From Uranotaenia lowii (lineage: Eukaryota > Arthropoda > Insecta > Diptera > Culicidae), in contig NC_073692.1 in NCBI RefSeq assembly GCF_029784155.1, positions 324,195,906 to 324,259,905 of the forward strand: a stretch of 64,000 nt of DNA, read 5' to 3'. The notes under the pieces were generated by a model that saw only the letters and a list, made by a program, of their open reading frames with translations, was not told the DNA's origin and ran no database searches. Made by a program: the position numbers and the translations under genes. Below are positions 1-10,303 of the stretch, piece after piece; positions within the stretch are counted from its first letter, which is position 1; each line of letters opens with the position of its first letter.

Positions 1-690
1 AAATTACAAAATTGATAAAATTATAACATGCAGGTATTAGCACAGGGTTCCAAGCAAAATCAGGGCCAGATTATACTACGAAAAAAGGCAGCGTGGATTT
101 TTTTCGGAATGAACGAATTAAACATTATTCAACAATGAATTTGGTCTTTATCGATGAGTTTTTTAAAGCTTTATTCATGACAATATTTCATCTGAAAAAA
201 AGTATTTTGATTAGAGTTATCATAAAACAGTTATTTAGCATCAAAAACGGGTATATAAGTGATATAATTGTCGATTAACGACCATTCATGTATTTTTTTT
301 CATTGATCCTTCAGGAGCTCATTTTTTAAACTCGAAATCTTTTTTTATCATAATCGTTATCGAAATAGGTTTTAAGAATAAACTATTTGTCATAATGAAA
401 GCTTCGTGAAAAACTATAATAAAAACATGTCAGCCGATAGGGATTTCAGAAATTGGTGCAAAACTTGATTTTCTTGTTCCTTCCAAGCAAATTTTTCATT
501 ATTCTATACAAATTTTAGGCTCATTGCGCCATCTATTTCCGCAGTCCGATTCCTAAAATTTAGCGTTTGATTTTGTGCTAGGCCAAGCATCTATTTGAGC
601 TTGCATAAAATTCTCATAAGTCGGCTGATTTGGGCACTCTAGTGTCCATTGACTGACTTTAAATAGGTCAAAGGCTTTTGAAATTATCAT
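1..690. other. AT-rich unassigned sequence
   Basis: I see no recognisable gene, RNA or repeat terminus here. The only reading frame of note (93-278, + strand) is short, AT-driven and unlike any family I know. Confidence 0.4.
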
Positions 691-951
691 TTGAGGGCCT
701 TGGAGCCAAAGAGGTATAAGTGCATAGATGTTATTTCGAGAAAACAGGCTTTTAAGTTGTTATGTTTGGCAATTTTCCATATATTTTTTGAAAAATTTGA
801 TTTTGCTTTGTAACGTTAAAGTATATAAATAGAATTCTAAAAATCTGAAAAAATCATCAATAATAGTTTGAAATAGGAAGAATCGTTTGGCATCATTAAC
901 TCAAAGTCGACCATTTTGTCACTTATACCCCTTTGGCTATGAGGGCCTCAT
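691..951. mobile_element. Short TIR element carrying the 'cacttatacccctttgg' motif
   Basis: The left end reads ttgagggccttggagccaaa followed by gaggtataagtg. The right end at about 919-950 is nearly its reverse complement (cacttatacccctttggct, then gagggcctca). The two ends form about 30 bp of imperfect terminal inverted repeat around about 200 bp of AT-rich DNA without coding potential. The same termini bound the larger element at 2673-5109, so this is a small non-autonomous member of that family. Its superfamily is unknown and its exact outer edges are uncertain by a few bases. Confidence 0.65.
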
Positions 952-1053
952 TTGTTATTCCTTTCCTTTTCAATTAAATATTTAAAAAATCAGAAATTCC
1001 GGTCCCAAAACACATGATTTAGAATTTTTTTTTTCAAGTATTAGTTTCTTCTA

Positions 1054-2355
1054 CAGGGTGACAAAAAAGTCCGGTCACACAGGAAAATCTCAATATTTCA
1101 AAGAATAAGAAGAAAATCAGAATCTGGCTTTCATAGCTTTATTCAGTAACTCATAAAGACACTTCACAGACGGTATCTTGGAATTACACCACCTTTCTCT
1201 GATCTAACCAGCTTCAGACGTCTTGGAAAGTCGTCGCAGGTGGCGCGCACGTGCTCCATCGGCATCTCGTCCCAGATTTTCCTGATAACTCGCTCGAATC
1301 GCTACAAATTTTTTAATTTATAGTCGTTCAGCTTCGACATCATATATCCCCCACGAAATAATCCAGTGGATTCAGATCCGGAGACGACGGAGGTCATTCA
1401 TTCTTCGGAATGAAATCTGTCAAATTTTCCTCACACCACGCCTGAACAACCTTTACGGTGTGGGATGGGGCACCGTCTTGCTGGAAGCAGTAGTAATCGT
1501 CTGCAAACAATAGTTCAGCTTGAGGCAGAACATTTTTCTTCAAAACCGTGTCCAAGTGGTACGCTGCGTTAATTTTGACCCCTTTATCGATAAAAATAAG
1601 AGGCAGTTTACCTCTATTGCAAATGGCTCCCCAAACCATCACTGACGTCTTATTTTGGAACCGGGAAACGTTCAGCTTGTCCGCAGGAGCTTGCTGGAGG
1701 CTCACACTCCAAACTCGATCATTTTGACGATTGACTGTTTGCTCCAAAACGAACACCTTCTCGTCCGAAAAAAATATCTCGTTATCTGCGCGCCAACCGA
1801 GCAACTCTCGCGACCGTTGGTACCTCTTGTCCATCGTAGCTTTGGTAATCCCATGAACCACCTGTTTTCTGTACGGTGTACGTTTTAAATCCTTGCGCAG
1901 AAGCAGGCGGATTGATTTTCGGTTAATTTTGAGGTTCCTGGCCAGCTTCCGTGCAGATTGGGCGGGATTCCGTCTAATCCGGTCTCGAATCATTTTTATC
2001 AGCCTTGGAGTTCTCACAGACCTTGGTCGTCCAGATGGTGCCTTGTCCTCGGTGCCTCTGGTCTCTAGGTACCGATTCATGGTCCGGTACACGAATTTCC
2101 GGTTGATTTCGAGCGGTTTAAATGTTTGAATATGTGTCCGGGTTTGAACCCTTTCAAATATTCAGCGATAACAACTGCTCTTAACTCAGCCATAGCTCAC
2201 AACTCAATGTAAACAAACTGCACAGAAACGAAACACTGCCACTTTGGGCAGCAAAGTTAGCCCTTCCATTTGACATATAGATGGCACCAGAGAGATGCAA
2301 CGTGTAGGCTACAGGCGACCCCAAAAAAGTGGGACCGGACTTTTTTGTCACCCTG
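1054..2355 (-). mobile_element. Tc1/mariner element, DD37D (maT-like) group, inactive
   Basis: A 1,302-bp element is bounded by perfect 23-bp terminal inverted repeats that start CAGGGTGACAAAAAAGTCCG (1054-1076 and 2333-2355). TA dinucleotides flank it at 1052-1053 and 2356-2357, which is the target duplication expected for the Tc1/mariner superfamily. A single transposase reading region lies on the minus strand between the TIRs, with several breaks. The intact termini and TA duplication suggest moderate age. The element could still serve as a substrate if a related transposase were supplied, but that is inference. Confidence 0.93.
1164..2193 (-). pseudogene. DD37D Tc1/mariner transposase, broken
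   Basis: This encoded the cut-and-paste transposase of the surrounding element. The likely start is the ATG at 2191-2193, followed by MAELRAVVIAEYLKG. A one-base shift near 2130 moves the frame to the part read from about 2130 to 1394. That part has a helix-turn-helix-like region (SARKLARNLKINRKSIRLLL), then SDEKVF with the first catalytic Asp, then QQDGAPSHT with the second. Reading through an in-frame TGA at 1391-1393, where a Trp codon is expected, gives SPDLNPLDYF with the third Asp. I count 37 residues between the second and third Asp, which defines DD37D and resembles the maT group. A further frameshift after YFV and a TAG near 1308 break the C-terminus, which ends in IPRYRL at 1164. 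It is clearly non-functional. Confidence 0.9.
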
Positions 2356-2672
2356 TAAATAATATACACATGATCGCACAAAAAATATTTCGAATAAAAT
2401 TGATGTGCGCAGTGTTGCAAACCTTTTAGATTCAAGGCCCTTAATTTTTTAATTTTGATTTGATAAGTTTCTAACCATTTTAAGTAAATTAAGCATTAGT
2501 TTTAAGATAATACACTGATTAATTTCATGTAGCTGCCATAAAGTTTTGTGACGTCACAACGCTTGTTTAAAAAAATGGTCACAGCCATGTTAAAAAAAAA
2601 TGCCACGAAACTGAATCGCTCTTGAATAAATTTCAATCAACTTATAAGAAAATCAAAAACAGCGTTTTGTTA
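2356..2672. other. Unassigned AT-rich spacer
   Basis: About 320 bases between the DD37D element and the next TIR element. I see nothing recognisable. Confidence 0.35.
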
Positions 2673-2893
2673 ATTGAGGTCCTTAGAGCCAAAGGGGTAT
2701 AAGTGCATAAAACATGATTTCGAGAAAAAAGCACTTGAACTTCGTTGCGTTCCAGTAAATTCCATAGATATTTTTTATGAATTTTTTTCATGTGAATGAT
2801 TTTTCTAAATAAAAACAAAGCATTTTACAACATTTTCCCAAAAAACAACGTTTATTTGACGTTTATTGAGGCGATACATATTTTTTAAATTTG

Positions 2894-2980
2894 GTACTTA
2901 TACCCCTTTGGCTCCAAACACATGCACTTATACCCCTTTGCCACCAAATAAATTCACTTATACCCCTTTGCCACCAACAA
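2894..2980. repeat. Three tandem copies of the 'cacttatacccctttg' motif
   Basis: Three copies of ctTATACCCCTTTG(G/C)C(T/A)CCAA follow each other at a spacing of about 32 bases. Inverted copies occur at 3655-3720, so the parent element has internal as well as terminal motif copies. Confidence 0.8.
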
Positions 2981-3727
2981 ATTTTCACATCCAGGTTTTT
3001 TGATCTTATTGATATGGGTAGAAACCATAAATATTCATTGCTACAAGAGTCAATTAGTTTCCGTATAAATATATTTTTTGTTGTTTTGATGAGAAATATA
3101 CTCTGGTACAGTAGGTTAAGAGATTTTATGGCTGAAGATCGACCTGGTCTTGGCAACTTCTACTAAATCTCTCCAAACAACGTTTTTTTTTATCAAGATT
3201 AATTTATAATAATTCGTGAAAGGTATTTTCCACTAAATTCCAATCACCACGTGTTTTGTACGTCTTTGCCTAATCAATTGGGTATTGGAATGGGACTTGC
3301 GGTCACTCTGAGTTGGTTTTTTACAGTAAATTAACGATAGGCGCTTCAATATTAACCCAATTATCTCGTACAAATACATTTTTTTGTACTTTATAAGCCT
3401 CTTAATCCGTGACACACTTCATATATCCAGAAATCAGGAATTTGTGATCCGCTAATTTGTTATTGAAATAGAAAAAATAATTAAATATATTAATTTTTTT
3501 TCTACTAGAATTATCACTAAATGCAATCAGATGAATCATAGTTGATGGTAAATTTTTAAACATCAACAGCTATTCAAAAGAAAAGTGAATTACATTAATT
3601 TTAAAATTTTTTGGTCCCGATGAAAAAACATTACTTTCATGAAATCAAGTTAGGGTTGGTGGCAAAGGGGTATAAGTACATCAGTTTAATGGACTTTGGA
3701 GGCAAGGGGGTATAAGTGCAGCACTTA

Positions 3728-4910
3728 CACTGCCAGCCAAAAGTTTGGGATCACCCACTAAAAAACATGCAAATTTTGATCGTTCATATCTCAGCCGTCT
3801 TAGGACATATTGAAAATCTTCTGATCTTATTTGAAAAATAATGAGCAATAGCTATCTCGGAGGTATTTTGCCCAAATATAATGTTTTAGTTTTGAACTTA
3901 AAACTTAACCTAAAGTTATAACATTTTCAAAAAATCGCACTCAATATTCAAACCCGATCATCTCGGGATAGGGTGGACCAAATCTCAAAATTTGAGTGGC
4001 ATTAGAATTCCTGTTCTTTACTTCTCAAAACACAATAAAAAAAATTTGAGAAAAAAATCAAGAATGTATTTTTAATTTATAAAATAGACACTTGAGTTAT
4101 CGTCCAAAAGTTTGGGATCACCTCTTTGTATGGTGAGTTTGGGATCATTCTTATAAAAACATGCAAATTTATTTTATTCATATCTTTCTCATATAACATC
4201 GTATTGCAGATCTGAAGGGTTCATTTGGAAGCTTAGGAATTGTTGTTTTTTAATAAATTCATTCAAAAATTATATTTTGAAGTGATAACCATAAAAAAAT
4301 CACCTAAAATTAGTTGTTTTTTTGAAAGTTCCCGGATTTTTTTTTATAGTTCTCACCTTAAAATATAATTTTTGAATGAATTTATTAAAAAACAACAAGT
4401 CCTAAGCTTCCAAATGAACCCTTCAGATCTGCAATACGATGTTATATGAGAAAGATATGAATAAAATAAATTTGCATGTTTTTATAAGAATGATCCCAAA
4501 CTCACCATACAAAGGGGTGATCCCAAACTTTTGGACGATAACTCAAGTGTCTATTTTCTAAATTAAAAATACATTCTTGATTTTTTTCTCAAATTTTTTT
4601 GATTGTGTTTTGAGAAGTAAAGAATAGGGATTCTAATGCCACTCTAATTTTGAGATTTGGTCCACCCTATCCCGAGATGATCGGGCTTGAATATTGAGTG
4701 CGATTTTTTGAAAATGTTATAACTTTAGGTTAAGTTTTAAGTTCAAAACTAAAACATTATATTTGGGCAAAATACCTCCGAGATAGCTATTGCTCATTAT
4801 CTTTCAAATAAGATCAGAAGATTTTCAATATGTCCTAAGACGGCTGAGATATGAACGATCAAAATTTGCATGTTTTTTAGTGGGTGATCCCAAACTTTTG
4901 GCCGGCAGTG
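3728..4910. mobile_element. Palindromic foldback transposon with TA target duplication
   Basis: Almost the whole 1,183 bp is one inverted repeat. The left arm starts cactgccagccaaaagtttg and the right arm ends caaacttttggccggcagtg. Arms of about 570 bp meet near 4290-4360. TA dinucleotides flank it at 3726-3727 and 4911-4912. Within each arm a second, related unit begins near 4107 (ccaaaagtttgggatcacct) and mirrors near 4530, so each half may itself be duplicated. It encodes nothing. The TA duplication and the termini suggest a Tc1/mariner-mobilised non-autonomous foldback. The insertion split one copy of the host element's motif exactly (cact-TA-tacccctttgg). Confidence 0.88.
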
Positions 4911-5109
4911 TATACCCCTTTGGCTCCAAACAAAATGGAAATTTCAGTAAGCACGATTTTTTCAACGAGATCTAAACATAACAAAATAGTGAAATAAAAT
5001 TATGATTAAAATAGCTTATGATGATTGACAGTCAAGGATTCGTTCTAGATGGTTATCTCGATTTTTTCCATTTTGTCACTTATACCCCTTTGGCTCCAAG
5101 GGCCTCAAT

Positions 5110-6610
5110 TGTTATAAATCGATACTTGAAAAAGTGCAAAAAGTAGGGCGATGTGACTTAACGATTTATTATGCTTATTTTTGAATAACTATTTGTTCAA
5201 TGAAAAATATTTTGATTAAGAATTAAAGCGAATTAAATTCTGAACTTAAAGGTATATTTTTTTCAACGTGCAATATGAACAGTAAAATTTACATTCTAAA
5301 TGTTTTGCAAACGTTGTGACGTCACGTTGGAATGGGTCAAATACTTTTTTCGATGTTGCTCTCAACTTGCTATCAATTTCCAACCGAATACGAAATGAAA
5401 TTTTTCAGTAGCTGAACACGATTAATTAATACAACTCACTTTTTAAATATTAGAGTTTTGTATGGTTTAACAAGCGTTTTGCTAACGGTGGCCATTATGC
5501 CCTTATCTCCCTTAGAAATACAAAAGTGTATTCGATGTATGTATTATGGCAAGATAACAAACTGACCGATGAACCGGTCAAGGGATGAAAAAGTGAGATT
5601 GGATTAGGTGTCAACTGAATGACTGCATTTATCGTAAATATCTTCACTCTTAGATAGCCATCTTAAATAGCTAGTCAGAATATTCGCAACTTTTTGACGA
5701 CAGATTTCCGATTTGGAATGGCCTATCTGCTAAGAGAGTATCGTGCTCGCAGTTATCGGCTACACATCTCTCCCCAACACAAGAATGATATAACAAAAAC
5801 AAAATGTTTTATTGCAAAATTTCAAGCTGAGAATATACAAAAATTTGTATATTAAATTTATTTTCATCGAATTTCAATCACACAGTTTTTGAAAGCGCAG
5901 TTTCTCCCTCGCATGCTTATTCATGCCAATATTTCTCTTAAAGTAAGACCTAACGTCATACTTTCCGATGGTCGATAATTCGAGGGTATCTTCAAAAATA
6001 TATTGTTGTGACATTCATCATGGAATTTTCAGTCATCGTCATGAGTTGTTAGAGAACAGCTATGCAATACGTAGTTAATCTCGTAACAAATGATGTTTGT
6101 CTGCTAGGTCCTGCATTATGAACAGTTTAATTAAACAATTTTAGTTTGTGCTTGAAATCACGCTCGAATCAACGCAACTGCACAGTTTATTTAACAGGTT
6201 TCAGAAAAAGAGTAAACTCAAAATCAGGACTTCATATAAACAGATGGGAAAGTTCTGCCTAACAACCACTCTGCCATCCTCTCGCCACAACTGGAAACTT
6301 GAGTTTTATTGAATTCTAGCTGATTTTACCCGGCCTTGCTCGGGTCTACATAAAATATAAATCGAAATGAGTCGTTTGATTTTTTGAAATTTTGAAAGCT
6401 TTTTGTTCATCATCATAACTAATTGGACCATGTTTGGCCATGTGAGTTTTGTAAGTTTGTTAGTCTTCTTAAAGTTTTAATTGGGATTATTAGCAATGTT
6501 TATCGTTTTCATATTTTTGAATAATTAATAGTTTTTAGGTTTGCTAATAGAAACTTGAAATAATTTCCCTTCAATGCTTATCCATTCTATCACGAAAAAC
6601 ATTTCAATCT
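5110..6610. other. Unassigned sequence with one dispersed repeat
   Basis: Apart from the repeat at 5721-5767 I recognise nothing. A stretch at about 5560-5670 (gaaccggtcaagg ... tttatcgt ... ttagatag) resembles 34700-34770 loosely and may be another dispersed repeat. Confidence 0.35.
5721..5767. repeat. Dispersed repeat, first of two copies
   Basis: About 47 bp (gcctatctgctaagagagta ... ctcgcagttatcggctacac) match 10257-10303 closely. The flanks differ, so this is a short shared module of unknown origin. Confidence 0.6.
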
Positions 6611-7075
6611 AAGGTTTCCAGGTTGCCCGGATTTATCCGGATTTGCTAGAACATTTGAAACAGAATTTGAGGTAAGCCTGGTCTGGCCCGATTTCCAGGA
6701 ATTTGTTGCAAAAAGCCCGGATTTATTCAAATCATTTTTAAAACGTAACAAAAACTTAGATTTCATGATTATTGTAATTTTTTATTTTTACGTTTAAAAA
6801 GAAGTTTTAAATGGCAAGTTTTAGAAATAATCATGATTCGTGAATGGAAGCTTGATACACAATTTTAAATCTGATGATGTGGTTTGTTGCAAAAAATAGT
6901 GCTAGTATATTTTTCGCTATTTTTACTGAATAATTCCGCGGTTTTGACCAAGTATGCCCGGATATTGCCAGGATATCGGTTTGAACATTTTGAAACCAAA
7001 TGCTGGGTTTGGCCAGGTTTTTCGATAAAATTGGCTGGATTTGTCCGGTCCCGATACCGCAATTCTGGCAACCTT
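6611..7075. mobile_element. Short element with GGTTGCCAG-type ends, copy 1
   Basis: The left end (aaggtttccaggttgcccgg) and right end (ctggcaacctt) are inverted relatives. Between them, phrases built on 'gcccggatttatccgg' recur. A second copy with the same ends and internal cccgga-rich phrases is at 51604-52098. No coding function is visible. The class is unknown; it is probably a non-autonomous DNA element. Confidence 0.6.
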
Positions 7076-7930
7076 ATTTTACACCCCCCATTTCTTAGGA
7101 AGCTTGAATTGAATTACCATTTTTTTATCAAATGATAACATTTATTTTTATCTTTTCAAAATCTCATTTATTAAGCTTGTAAACAAATATTATCGACCTT
7201 TTTTCAAGATCCCCCCGTAGAATGGAATACCCATTTAAGTTTTATTTTGTACTTAGAAATTGCTACATAGATTTCCGCTGAAACCTTATAAAAGACTTCC
7301 TCTGCATGTTTCCAATGTGCTTTTTAAGTTTTCCTTTAATTGGATGGTAGAATTGAACACATCAATGATCAATAATAATTTAAAATTTAAAAATTTAAAA
7401 ATGAAATTGAATTGTACAAAAATAAAAATTTCAGATTAAATTACTCAAAGTCTCGTGCGTCGGATTTGGTTTAAATTTAAAACTTAATTGCTATAATTGT
7501 CTTATTTATATTGTAAATTTGATTCCTACACGGCAATCAAAGTGTTGAGATCGCAGCCTTGAACATACAACCCTCAGTTTTATTAATTGTTTTCCTATGA
7601 GGAGTTCCGAAAGCATGAAAATGGATGGTTTTTAAAAGCTGGAACATTAGTTTTCAGTCCAAATAGTTATTCAACTGAAGAAGTCAATTCATAATGAACA
7701 TGAATTTATGTATTCATACTTAACACACTTCATATTCTAGTAGATTCTCAGGCGAGTAGTTCTTTTTATCCTAAATGAAGGCTCATTATTGCAATCAAAT
7801 GCCTCGCACCGTTACCACGTGCTTTGAACAGAAGAAGGAAAAAACACCCGCAAGAATTTCTCCTTCCTAATTTTTTATGCTCAGCAAGCTTTGATTTTCT
7901 TTCCAGTACACGTGAATTTTGGATCGTCGT
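7076..7930. other. Unassigned AT-rich sequence
   Basis: No recognisable gene or repeat terminus. Around 7780-7960 the base composition is slightly higher in GC, and two opposite short frames overlap without protein similarity that I can recognise. Confidence 0.3.
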
Positions 7931-8217
7931 TTCTAATGCCCATGGTGATGGTGAAAACAAACCCGCCAAAGGAAACGAAAATCGGTTGAAAAAATGGGTG
8001 CCATGACTTTTGATTCGTGTGAATAAAACCGAAAGTTTTATGGGAGGTTCCCTTATCTTAGGTGGGAGGGGCTCAAAACTATTACTAAAACCTTATCATG
8101 GTCTCAACACATTACTGTACCAAATTTCAGGCTTATCGGTTAAGCGGTGTGGATTTGTATAAGGTGCATACAAACAAACAAACATATATAGTCCAACTCA
8201 TCTTTATATATTAGATA
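7931..8217 (-). mobile_element. Helitron-like terminal fragment (tentative)
   Basis: Read on the minus strand from 8217, it starts atctaatatataaagatgag and continues through gtttgtttgtttg to text resembling 'accgataagcctgaaatttg'. It then reaches aaaagtcatggcaccc, a phrase also present at 62886-62901 next to a similar start at 62703. The pattern of an atctat(a)n-aagatga start followed by a CTGT/GTTT run and an 'aaacc gat' segment recurs at 17055, 17685 and 19709. I associate it with insect Helitron-like or similar tailed repeats, but the class is not proven. Confidence 0.4.
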
Positions 8218-8868
8218 ATGACAATCATCAATTATACTTCTTGGTTTAATTTTTCTAATCTAATGCCGTTTTCGTTTATCTCCACTCGCGCTGGGCAAAA
8301 CTTTTTCTGAATAAACAAACAGAATCGTTACCCGGGACGATGCAAATATATGGTTGCTATACTCACCCTTATGCTTACCCCCAACACTGACAACTTTTAC
8401 GGGGTGCAACCGCCTGCTTGAGGTTCAAATCTCGGGCAAAACTAGTGGACTTCTGAATTAATAACCGAACATAATAACAGCAGTTAGGGCAAAACTCGTG
8501 GGTAACTAGGTTGCCACTGCCAATAAACGAAAACACTATAAAGTTGCTTGTCCGGACAATTCTTCTACTGGACCCGGGTCTCAGCTCTTTTTTTCTAACA
8601 TTTGGACCGCCTTAGTTAACATATCTGCTGTTAAACTTCTTTCGTTTCAAACGCTTATTAAATTCTTTCTGCTAACTTTTTTACCTTTCTATCCCCGCGA
8701 AGTTAAATACCTTCCGCCTATACTTTTTTCTCTGTTGGACATTTCATCTCAACTCTCTATTGTACTTATTATAATGCTTCAGAAGAATTGGGTTGGTAAT
8801 CGAAACGGTATTGAAGTAACAATCAGAAACTTTTCATGTTGGCCATCTCAAGCCAACGAAAATTCGTA
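8218..8868. other. Unassigned, moderately GC-rich repeat-like sequence
   Basis: This contains cccgggacgatgc, acggggtgcaaccgcctg and aggttcaaatctcgggc, which look like decayed retroelement or LTR-type text. I cannot find matching ends or coding sequence. The 'ggttcaaatctc' box alone does not make a tRNA. Confidence 0.3.
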
Positions 8869-10085
8869 AAGTGAACTTTCAGAACACTCCTCGTGTTGAT
8901 CCTCCCGATCCAACGTTAATTCGTCCAGTGAACCTTCCGAGCACTTTTCATGTTGGTCCTCCCAATCCAACGTTATTTCATGCAGTGAACCTTCAGAACA
9001 CTCCTCATGTAAGTCCTCCCGCACTCCTTATGTTGGTCCTCCCGATCCAACGTAAATTCATGAAGTAAACCGTCAGAACACTAATCATGTTGGTCCTCCC
9101 GATCCAACGTAAATAATTGAAGTGAATCCTCAGAACACTCCTCATTTTGGTCCTCCCGATCCAACGTAAAGTGTTCATCCAAAACACTCTTCATGTAGGT
9201 CCTCCCAATCCAACGTAAATTCATGAAGTGAACTTTTATTAACACTCCCAAAGTCGGTCTATCCAATCCAACATTAACATATGAAGTGAACCTTCAGAAC
9301 ATTTCTCATGTTGGTCCTCCTGATTCAACCTAAACCCATGAGTGAACCTTTAGGATGTTGGTCCTTCCGATCCAACGTAAATTTATTAAGTGAACCCCGT
9401 AACACTCCTTAATTTGGTACTCTTAATCAAACATTAACTCATGAAAAGAACCTTTAGAACACTCCTCAAGATGTTCCTCCCGATCCAACCTAAATTGATG
9501 AAGTAGATTTTAAGATATTTCTCATGTTGGTCCCCCCGATTCAACGTAAATTCATGAAGGGAACCTTCAGAATACTCCTCATGTTTGTTCTCCCGATCCA
9601 ATGAAAATTAATACAGTTTAACTTAAGAACACACATCATGATGATCCTCCCGAGCAAACGTAAATTGGAGAAGTGAACCTTTATAACACTTCTGAAGTTG
9701 GTCCTCCCGATCCCCTGTAAAGCGATCCTTCAAAACACTCTTTATGTAGGTCCTTCCAATTCAACGTAAATTCGTGAATTGAATCTTCAGAACACTCCTC
9801 ATTATGGTCCTCTCGATCCAACGTAAAATCATCTAGTTCACTTTCAAAACACTCCTCATGTTGATCCTCCCAATCAAACGTAAAGTGAACTTTCGGAACA
9901 CTCCTTATGTTGGTCCTCCCGATCCAATGTAAATTCATGATGTGAAACTTCAGAATATTCCTCATGGTGATCCTCCCAATCCAACGAAAATTCATAACGT
10001 AAACCTTCAGAACATTCAACATTAATTCATGAAGTGAACCTTAAGAAGACTCACCATGATGGTGCTCCCGATCCAACGTAATTCT
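8869..10085. repeat. 57-bp minisatellite, about 21 diverged units
   Basis: The unit reads approximately agtgaaccttcagaacactc, ctcatgttggtcctcccgat, ccaacgtaaattcatga, which is 57 bp. Because 57 is divisible by three, minus-strand frames stay open over several units. They give a 19-residue periodic peptide built on LRWIGRTNMRSVLKVHFMN (9005-9187 and 9681-10022) and, one frame over, FTLDREDQHEECSEGSL. Units vary by point changes and small deletions. No start signal or family similarity supports translation, so I treat it as satellite DNA. Confidence 0.9.
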
Positions 10086-10204
10086 TCAAAACATTCTCCT
10101 GACAGGATCGCTATTGTAAAGCATTTACTTTGCACGGTACTTGATGAACGGGAGATAAACGTCCTCTCTAACTGAAGATTAAAAGTCATCTGACGATTGC
10201 TCAC

Positions 10205-10245
10205 GACACGACAGCTCAGTTGTCGTGTGTTTGTGTGTGTGTGCG
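10205..10245. repeat. GT-rich microsatellite
   Basis: A short run of gtgtgtttgtgtgtgtgtgcgg immediately precedes the dispersed repeat at 10257. Confidence 0.6.
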
Positions 10246-10256
10246 GACTCGGAAAA

Positions 10257-10303
10257 GCCTATCTGCTGAGATAGTATCGTGCTCGCAATTATCGGATACA
10301 CAG
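10257..10303. repeat. Dispersed repeat, second of two copies
   Basis: This matches 5721-5767 over about 47 bp (gcctatctgctgagatagta ... ctcgcaattatcggatacac). Confidence 0.6.

Larger units (their letters stand above)
2673..5109. mobile_element. TIR element of the 'cacttatacccctttgg' family, interrupted by a foldback
   Basis: The left terminus reads attgaggtccttagagccaa then aggggtataagtg. The right terminus (about 5077-5109) is its near reverse complement and ends in ccaagggcctcaat. Both sides carry TGTTA (2668-2672 and 5110-5114), a candidate 5-bp target duplication. Internally the motif recurs in tandem at about 2894-2980 (three copies, ~32-bp spacing) and inverted at about 3655-3720. No transposase is visible. 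Removing the nested element 3728-4910 leaves about 1.25 kb. The larger open frames inside (2863-3156 minus, 2891-3166 plus) simply run through the motif repeats and show no protein family. Confidence 0.65.

Noticed and set aside
8400..8445. Possible tRNA gene because of 'ggttcaaatctc'
   Set aside because: There is no A box at the right distance and no acceptor or anticodon stem; only a B-box-like string is present.
9681..10022. 113-codon minus-strand reading frame as a gene
   Set aside because: It is a translation of the 57-bp minisatellite; its openness follows from the period being a multiple of three.
8869..10085. Regularly spaced repeats resembling a CRISPR array
   Set aside because: Units are contiguous 57-bp diverged copies without conserved repeats separated by unique spacers. 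The surrounding DNA is eukaryotic, and there are no cas genes.
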